The position numbers and the translations under genes are program-made. A DNA stretch of 64,000 nt from Lepus europaeus (taxonomy: Eukaryota; Chordata; Mammalia; Lagomorpha; Leporidae): the NCBI RefSeq assembly GCF_033115175.1, contig NC_084834.1:90442462-90506461 (forward strand), read 5' to 3'. This document shows, one piece after another, positions 57,192 through 64,000 of the stretch. Within the stretch, counting starts at the first letter, position 1. Every line of letters starts with the position of its first letter. Under the pieces are notes generated by a model that was not told where the DNA came from, ran no database searches, and worked only from the letters and a program-made list of their open reading frames with translations.

Positions 57192-58049
57192 GCTGCACAT
57201 ACAACAAAACTCTTAGCTAACTTCTACTTAACCAACTCATTAAACTGGGGCACTGTGCATTCCCTAAAAACTACGAAGTCCATAACTCTCCTACTTGTTG
57301 CATTCTGCATCTCCAAGGCTCAGCTGTTCAGCTCCCAGGCCTATGTCAGTTTTTTATTGTATTTGATGAACCATGAGTATAAAAAGCTATTGTTGCCATG
57401 AAAACTAAATGTTTTGAAAAACTTGTGATGATAACTAGCTTAAAAAAAAAAAAAGTTGCCGAATTAGATGTTGTCAGGACAAATGAGTAAGGCCATGGGG
57501 GTTCTCCCACCTAGTTATATTTTGTACTCTGGTTGCTTTGCAAGTTTCTGTAATTCCTCACTGGGAGTTATAAAAGTTAAGTAATAAGAATGATCTGCAT
57601 AGGCAACTCCAGTCACTGGATTACATACAGAAAACTTCCTGACCCTATACCAACTGGTTGGAAAATTAATGCACATTTCTACTTTATGTTAGACTGAAAG
57701 CTTTGTGATGGATATTTGTATGTATGTATACACACACACACACAAATAATTTCTAAATCCTACTTTTAACTGGCCTTTTTAGTTACTTGACCACTGCTAA
57801 TACCAGACACATTGGATTACCAGGTTTGTACTGTATTAAATTTGGAATCATTCAGTTTTGGGTAAAGGACTGTACACCAGCAAGAAATTACTATATTTGC
57901 TGCATTATAGTTGTACCATAATTAGGGCCATCAGACTTTAGCAAATGAAAATATAGCACATCCAATTAAATTTGAAATTCAGATAAACAATTTTTTAGTA
58001 TAACCTCCAAATATTGCATGATGTCCATTTTTTCTGACCGTAATGTGTT
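56450..58049. other. Intergenic sequence between MRPS18C and ABRAXAS1
   Basis: A TA/CA microsatellite lies at 57,151-57,191 and a CA run at 57,728-57,744. Bases 57,921-58,020 look like an old mammalian repeat. No gene is seen. Confidence 0.5.
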
Positions 58050-58366
58050 TGTTTTTTTTTTTTTTTTTTTGGACAGGCAGAGTTAGTGAGAGAGAGAGAA
58101 AGGTCTTCCTTTTCCGTTGGTTCATCCCCCAAATGGCCACTACGGCCGGTGCGCTGCGGCTGGTGCGCTGTGCGGATCCAAAGCCAGGAACCAGGTAGTT
58201 TCTCCTCGTCTCCCATGTGGGTGCAGGTCCCAAGGACTTGGCCCATCCTCCACTGCATTCTGGGGCCACAGCAGAGAGCTGGACTGGAAGAGGAGCAACT
58301 GGGACTAGAACCTGGGGTGCTGGCGCCGCAGGCGGAGGATTAGCCTAGTGAGCCAAGGCGCTGGCT
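58050..58366 (-). mobile_element. Young-type CSINE
   Basis: The left flank 'TAATGTGTTTG' resembles the right flank 'TAATGTGCTTTT'. Confidence 0.92.
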
Positions 58367-58381
58367 CCATAATGTGCTTTT

Positions 58382-58734
58382 TTTTTATTTATTCCTTTTT
58401 TTAAATTTAAAAAAATTTTTTTAACAGGCAGAATGGACAGTGAGAGTGAGAGAGACAGGGAGAAAGGTCTTTCTTTACTGTTGGTTCACCCTCCAATGGC
58501 CGCTGTGGCCGGCACACCACACTGATCCAAAGGCAGGAGCCAGGTGCTTCTGGTCTCCCATGCAGGTGCAGGGCCTAAGCACTTGGGCCATCCTCCACTG
58601 CACTCCCGGGCCACAGCACAGAGCTGTCCTGAAAGAGGGGCAACCGGGACAGAATCCGGCGCCCCAACCAGGACTAGAACCCGAGGTGCCAGCGCCACAG
58701 GCGGAGGATTAGCCTATTGAGCCGCAGCACCGGC
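58382..58734 (-). mobile_element. Young-type CSINE inserted at the same site
   Basis: It is flanked by the perfect 14-bp CATAATGTGCTTTT (58,368-58,381 and 58,735-58,748). Confidence 0.95.
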
Positions 58735-58913
58735 CCATAATGTGCTTTTGATCAACACTTAAGGAACAGGAATTATAATGGCCAAGATAAAAATAAATTT
58801 TCATATAAACTAAAGACGCTCCACACTGTGAAAATAGGCTAGTCTCTTTTCTAATTCCAATGAATGCTGTACACATTTAAAAGAGCACATCATCTATTTA
58901 AATAGTGAAAGTT

Positions 58914-58919
58914 TTTATT
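58914..58919 (-). terminator. ABRAXAS1: ABRAXAS1 candidate polyadenylation signal
   Basis: On the minus strand this reads AATAAA, about 205 bp after the stop codon. The 58,735-59,123 stretch between it and the nearest SINE is unique AT-rich 3' UTR-like sequence. Confidence 0.5.
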
Positions 58920-59123
58920 TCAAAATAAAAGCATCTGATGTTTAAAAAGTGCTTTATAAAATAAATGCAATAGAACTTCTCTAGGTATTACTGCACACCA
59001 GTGAACATAGTAAAAACAAACTATGTATTTCTGCAAATGTCTGAATAGTAGAAACAAATTTATCTGTGTTACTGAAGGTAGCGGAATATAGTATAAATAG
59101 AAACACTCGGCTTGACCTTTCGA

Positions 59124-59557
59124 TCAAAATGTAGGTGATTGTGGATATGCAATAGAATCCTTCATTTTCTCAATCTCTTCATCTGTTTCTGGGCTGCTCA
59201 TTGTAGATGCTTTAGCTTGGTTACTACTATCAGTATCTGTTTTAAATAGTTTGTTTTCTCTCTCCAACAGCCGTAATTTCTTCAGTTGCCATCCATCATC
59301 TGCATCTAAAGTTTTACGCTTACTCATTTGTGGTGTACTGACTGGACTAGTGTCAGGGGTGTCAGTGCATTCTACCATTAAGGTCAAGTTGTCTACCATA
59401 TTGAGATCATGGTTGGTACTACAGCTACTTTTAGAAACATGTCTGTTTTTCAAAGAGATAACACATGAATGAAGAAATTCACAATCTGGAAAAAAGGTCC
59501 GTAAAGCTTGACAGAGAAAAATGTTCTCCTGAGGGTCTTTAGGGATATTCTTCTCTC
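59124..59557 (-). CDS. ABRAXAS1: ABRAXAS1 last exon with BRCT-binding tail
   Basis: 434 coding bases ending in TGA. It has [54 protein letters not shown] and the final QSPTF. The middle (about 60 residues) differs from human much more than the two ends. The 5' splice acceptor is ATTTAG|GAGAGA. Confidence 0.95.
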
Positions 59558-62500
59558 CTAAATAAAACAAAATAACAGTTCAACATAATACTCATTCCTC
59601 AAAGCTTTTATAATTAGGTAATTGTTAAAAAGATCTGAACAATCACATCAAATTATCTAAAGTGAAAATTTCATACATTTTTCTAAATTCTAATTATATG
59701 CCACAGAAAATCAAAGTTACACTTTTTAATATCAACAATACAGCAGAGCTATATAGTAGCATGTTCACTGTTCAGTGGGATGTAACACTATTAATAAAAT
59801 GACTACTTCTAAGTCCAAGATGGACAAATTCATCAGTTAGCCTATCTGTCCATAATTCAAACCATTGAGAAAAGTATAGACAGCAGTGATGTGTTAATTT
59901 TTTACTTACCTACTGCTTGAATCTGTGCCTGTTTCCTTTTTTTAATTTCTCGTTTTAATCTGTTTACATCTTCCAGTAGTTTCTCTACAGCTCGCTCACT
60001 ATCTTCTACTTTTTTGCATATACTCTGCAAAACAGTGATTTAAGGGTATAGATAAAATTCCAAGTTCTGTATAAACAGTACCTATACTCACAAATAATAT
60101 ACAATCCTTGGTGGCATATAATGTCAAGTACTATTTGCCTTTTATATAAATTTTATTTTGTTATTTTCCAGAATGCTATACAGATATATCAACTTATTTA
60201 TACATAGCTAGCTATACTATACCAATATTAACTTGATAATGCACAGAAATAAACTGAAATATTTAATTCACCTATTTAATTGAAAGACAAGTATCTTCAT
60301 CTACTGCTTCACTCCCCAAATGCAATAGCTGGGACTGATCCAGGCTGAAGCCAGGAGCCTGGAACTCCATCTGGGTCCTCTTATGGGTAGCAGGGACCCA
60401 GTTACTCAAACCATCACCTGCTTCTTCACAGGGCATGCATTAGCAGGGAGCTGGAATGAGAAGCAGAACCAGATAGCTTGCATAGTGGTTAGGTGCTGGC
60501 ATCCCATATCGGAGTGCTAGTTCAAGTCTTGGCTGCTCTGCTCCTGATCCAGCTTCCTGCTAATGTACCTGGGAAGACAGAGGTTGATGGCCCAACAAGA
60601 AGTTCCTGGCTCTTGGCTTTGTCCTGGCCCAGACCTGGTCATTACAGGCATTTGGGATGTGAACTAGAAGATAGAAGAGAGCTGACTCTCCTTTGAAATA
60701 AATAATTTAAAAAAGAGAAAAAAAAGTACACCTTAACCAGGGCACTCAAATAAGGGATGTATCTAAACCTCACCAAATGCCTGTCCCTTTAATTCACTTT
60801 GAAACAAAAAGAAGCCCTCAGATGCATGGTTACTGTACTCATTTGACGTTAAAGCTGACAAAATATGAAACAAAGATTGTATTTTATCATTGTGAAAGTA
60901 TTTTAAGATTTTAATTTCTACAAGAAAAACTACTTTTGAAAAGCAAACTAGGGGCCAGTACTATGCCTTAGCAGGTAAAGCCACCACCTGCAGTGCCGGC
61001 ATCCCATATGTGCGCAGGTTCAAGTCCTGGTTGTTCCACTTCTGATCCAGCTCTCTGCTATGGCCTGGGAAAGAAGTAGAGGATGGCCCAAGTCCTTGGG
61101 CTCCTGCACCCATGTGGGAGACCTGGAAGAAGCTCCTGGCTCCTGGCTTTGGATCGGCACAGCTCCAGCTGTTGTGGCCATTTGGGGAGTGAACCAGTGG
61201 ATGGAAGACCTCCCTCTCTGCCTCTCCTTCTCTCACTATGTTAACTCTGACTTGGGAAGGGAGGGAGAGTATAAAAGCTGTGGTCTGAAGTGCCAGCATC
61301 CCCTGTGGGCGCCAGTTCAAGTCTCGGCTGCTCCACTTCCGATCCAGCTCTCTGGGAAAGCCATATAAGGTGGAAGACCTCTCTATATCTCTCTCGGCCC
61401 CTCCTTCTCTGTGTAACTCTGCCTTTCAAATAAATAAATCTTAAAAAAAAAAAAAGTATTAGTAATCCCATTTTGGGAATATCTTATTATAGTGAAAAAA
61501 TTATTTAAGATGCTCCTTAGTATGAATATAGTATTAAGTTGGACATAACTAATTCCCAATTATTGGGTACTGGTTAAGTTGTCAGAGCCAGTTTTACTGG
61601 ATACTTTTTAGAATGTCCAGTGGCTACTGAAATATGTAAGATAAGGAACCAACCTGAGTTTCTGTCAATGGATGAACACTTTTTGGATAAAGCAAATACA
61701 ACATATACACACAGGGGAATACTATTCAGTTTTAAAGACTGAAATCCTACCATCTGCAATACCACTGATTAAGCTGGAAGATATGTTAAGCAAAAAACAA
61801 AAAAAGAGAATGACATATTACTACTCATGGGAAATTTTTTTTTTAATTAATTTGGAAGTCTGAGCTACGGAGAGAAAAGGAGGGGGAGATAGAAATAGAT
61901 CCTCTATCTGCTGGTTCACTCCCCAGACAGCCACACCAGCCAGGCCTAAGACAGGCTGAAGCCAAGAGTCAGGAGCTTCATCCAGGTCTCTCACGAGGTT
62001 GGCAGAGGCCCAAGCACTTGGGCCATCTTCTACTGCATTTCCCAGGCCATTAGCAGGGAACTAGAATGGAAGTGGGGCAGCCAAGACACAAACCAGTGCC
62101 CACATGAGATGATGGGCTGCTTTACCTGCTAAGCCATAACATAGGCCCCACTCCTGAAATATTTTTTAAAAAATTGATCTCACAGAAATACAATGTAGAA
62201 AACTGGTTAACAGAGACTAAGGTGGTTTCAGGAGAGAGATGTTGATCAAAGGATATATAATTACAGAAAAAGAGGAATAAGTTCAGGAGATTATTGTACA
62301 GCATGGTAACTACAGTTAATGCCAATGTAATCTTCAAAAATGCAAGGAGTGGATATGAAGTGTTTGTACCACAAACAGGGTAACTACGTGAGGTAAGAGA
62401 TGTGTTAATCAGCCTCATTTAACCCTTCCTATATATATATATACACACACATATATTAATATATGAGACATATATATATACATATCCCATCTTGTACACA

Positions 62501-63744
62501 ATACATGCAATTTTTCTGTGGATTTCAAATTTTAAAAAAATGTTGCCATTAAAAATAAAGAAAATGTGGCAACATGAAAAATGTTTAACAAAAAAATCAC
62601 AACAAATTTATGTTGTCATGACAGTCAACTATGTCAAAGTAGGACTACAACTAGGGGAAAACTACAGACTATGATAAAGTCAAAATAGTTATGTGAGAAC
62701 AGTCAGATTTTGGGATCGCCACCATGTGGCTCAGCAGCTTAATCCACTGCTGGCAACACCAGCACTCCACAACACAGTGCTAGTTTAAATCTTGGCTGCG
62801 TTTTGGGTCCCTGCCACCCATGTGAGAGACTGGGATGGAGTTCCTGGCTCTGGCTTTGGCCTTGGCCTGGCCCTGGCCTGGCTGTTGCAGCCATCTGGGA
62901 AGTAAAAGAGCAGATGGAAGATCTCTCTCCCTCCCCCTTCACTGTTGCTTTGCCTTTCAAATAATTAGTTCATTTTTTTTTTTTTTTAATGATGAGAATC
63001 TGGGTATTTCTATTTTCTAAAATTCCTGTATTGTTTGCGTTTGAAAAAATACTGTGTAACACAGAAGTATGTAAAATGTATTGACACACACCCCCCCTTA
63101 GCATACTCTATTAATATAGTACAGTAGCTGGCCCTGAGACTCCTCAGATTTCCGACTAGAAGAAGTATAGTTGACTAACAGCCCCAGCTTTGTCATGACT
63201 GTGCTGCTTCTTTGGTCATGCTCCCTGGGCTGCTCCTAGCCAACGACCAAGCACAGTGTGTGGATCAGTGCAAGTCCATGCTCACAGTACAACTCTGGAT
63301 CAACTTTGCTCAAGCAAAGATTCCCCATCAGCCTAGCTGAACTTTCTTAGAATGGCACTGCAGTCTGAGGCTCTTCCTAACTCTCCTATTCCAATCTTCA
63401 TTCTCAGGCTAATATTGCAGTGTTAAAGCTCTTTGCCTGTTCTTACTCTCTTCTTTATCCTTCACAAGTCTGTTAAAGCTCTTGCACTTCAATCCCATCT
63501 TGATGTCTATTCAAAGGACCTCAAATGACACAGTGAGGCACAATGTTCCCTCTTTATTCTGTGAAAGGATTCTATTTCCCTGCCTATAAAAATATACATA
63601 TAAAATCTAATGAAGATGTCAGGTTAGGAATCAGAGAAACATATTTTATGTTAACTTACCTTTAGTTCATCTTGTAATGAAGCATACATTTCGTTTATCT
63701 TATGTACCTCCTTTAAAGATCCATCATCTTTAAAAAATTGAGAT
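59124..63744 (-). CDS. ABRAXAS1: ABRAXAS1 (FAM175A), BRCA1-A complex scaffold, last three coding exons
   Basis: Abraxas 1 is the scaffold of the nuclear BRCA1-A complex (with RAP80, BRCC36, BRE and MERIT40) that recruits BRCA1 to ubiquitin-marked DNA breaks. The window shows the C-terminal half: about 210 residues in three minus-strand exons of 85, 115 and 434 bp that join in frame. The first two encode the charged coiled coil ([15 protein letters not shown], then [20 protein letters not shown]). The last has the helical segment [15 protein letters not shown], a variable Ser/Thr/Asp-rich tail, [13 protein letters not shown] and the very end YPQSPTF. SPTF is the phospho-dependent BRCT-binding motif of human Abraxas (Ser406). 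The MPN-like N-terminal half lies past the right edge. The gene converges with MRPS18C. Confidence 0.96.
59558..59909. other. ABRAXAS1 last intron
   Basis: 352 bp, AT-rich, without repeats. Confidence 0.6.
59910..60024 (-). CDS. ABRAXAS1: ABRAXAS1 second-last exon (coiled coil)
   Basis: A 115-bp exon encoding [20 protein letters not shown] and [18 protein letters not shown]. The heptad-like pattern and many Lys/Glu indicate the coiled coil that pairs with BRCC36. The donor is G|GTAAGT. Confidence 0.95.
60262..60790 (-). repeat. Old CSINE split by another CSINE
   Basis: The outer copy is interrupted near 60,470 and resumes with 'CCAGGGCACTCAAATAAGGG'. Confidence 0.8.
60470..60727 (+). repeat. 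CSINE nested in an old one
   Basis: Plus copy with tail 'GAAATAAATAATTTAAAAAAG'-like A-rich end. Confidence 0.8.
60954..61274 (+). repeat. CSINE copy
   Basis: Plus copy ending 'CTATGTTAACTCTGAC'. Confidence 0.88.
61275..61457 (+). repeat. CSINE with internal deletion
   Basis: It jumps from 'CAGCTCTCTGGGAAAG' to 'GTGGAAGACCTCTC', so the middle is lost. Confidence 0.85.
61500..62560 (+). mobile_element. Ancient L1 3' end split by a CSINE
   Basis: 'GGGGAATACTATTCAGTTTT' before and 'GTACAGCATGGTAACTACAG' after the SINE are L1M landmarks. It includes an AT/CA microsatellite (62,430-62,490). Confidence 0.75.
61836..62150 (-). repeat. CSINE inside the L1
   Basis: Minus copy, head 'ACATAGGCCCCA'. 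Confidence 0.88.
62713..62965 (+). repeat. Old CSINE
   Basis: Plus copy with 'TGGCTCAGCAGCTTAATCC'. Confidence 0.82.
63115..63540 (+). repeat. Possible old LTR-like repeat
   Basis: 'CTTCATTCTCAGGCTAATAT' and 'CAATCCCATCTTGATGTCT' recall a mammalian LTR, but I cannot name it. Confidence 0.3.
63660..63744 (-). CDS. ABRAXAS1: ABRAXAS1 third-last exon
   Basis: An 85-bp exon encoding [20 protein letters not shown] and ASLQDELK, the start of the coiled coil. Acceptor TTTACAG|A, donor AAG|GTAAGT. It matches human [15 protein letters not shown]. Confidence 0.94.
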
Positions 63745-63832
63745 CTGTAAAGCATTAGGTTCCTTAGGTAAATATACAGAACTCATTTTAGTAACAAGGC
63801 AGAAAACATTATTTATAGTCAAAGAGCAATGG

Positions 63833-64000
63833 GGGCCGGCGCTGCGGCTCACTAGGCTAATCCTCCGCCTTGCGGCGCCGGCACACCGGGTTCTAGTCCC
63901 GGTCGGGGCACCGATCCTGTCCCAGTTGCCCCTCTTCCAGGCCAGCTCTCTGCTGTGGCCAGGGAGTGCAGTGGAGGATGGCCCAAGTACTTGGGCCCTG
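63833..64000 (+). mobile_element. Young CSINE cut by the right edge
   Basis: Head 'GGGGGCCGGCGCTGCGGC', A-like box CTCACTAGG and B box GGTTCTAGTCCC are intact; 'GGCACCGATCC' subtype. It sits 88 bp upstream of the last visible ABRAXAS1 exon. Confidence 0.95.

Noticed and set aside
63833-63900. tRNA-like head with A and B boxes as a possible tRNA gene
   Set aside because: It is the head of a CSINE, which descends from a tRNA, and has no cloverleaf context of its own. It occurs in dozens of copies.

Overview
The window is nuclear DNA of a leporid lagomorph, most likely rabbit (Oryctolagus cuniculus) or a close relative. Two things show this. First, about 80 copies or fragments of the lagomorph tRNA-derived C-repeat (CSINE) lie here, together with lagomorph L1 3' ends. 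Second, spliced exons encode mammalian proteins. The order HELQ (-), MRPS18C (+), ABRAXAS1 (-) matches, from memory, the human 4q21 locus. No bacterial, viral or plasmid features are present apart from old LTR relics.

Region 1 (1-50,609, minus strand) is HELQ, a DNA repair helicase. I could place 15 coding exons (57 + 232 + ... codons, 2,805 coding bases, 935 codons) from the start codon at 50,609 down to 879. All intron phases join without a frameshift. The last roughly 118 residues known from human HELQ, probably three exons, lie beyond the left edge. Introns hold most of the window's mobile DNA.

Region 2 (about 50,430-51,200) is a CpG-rich bidirectional promoter. The two start codons are 421 bp apart, back to back. 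Between them are a perfect NRF1-type palindrome, a CCAAT box and ETS/GABP-type GGAA sites.

Region 3 (51,031-56,249, plus strand) is MRPS18C, a small-subunit mitochondrial ribosomal protein, complete in six coding exons (144 residues). Two polyadenylation signals follow it.

Region 4 (about 58,900-63,744, minus strand) is the 3' half of ABRAXAS1 (three exons, about 210 residues), converging on MRPS18C. It encodes the coiled coil and the C-terminal SPTF motif that, in the human protein, binds the BRCA1 BRCT domains when phosphorylated. So two DNA-repair genes flank one mitoribosomal gene.

Repeat terms: the CSINE is a few hundred bases long. It has a tRNA-like head (A box near 'TGGCTCAACAGG', B box 'GGTTCTAGTCCC'), a CT-rich zone and an A-rich tail. 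I give '+' when head-to-tail runs along the given strand. Young copies start 'GGCCGGCGCC' and end 'CCTGTC' plus poly(A). Older copies end in 'AAATAAATAAAT'. Boundaries are read by eye and may be off by some tens of bases, except where target-site duplications fix them. I found no previously undescribed biological system. The most useful leads are a probable lineage-specific change at the end of HELQ exon 1, the shared promoter, dated nests of insertions, and a small DNA-transposon-like family.
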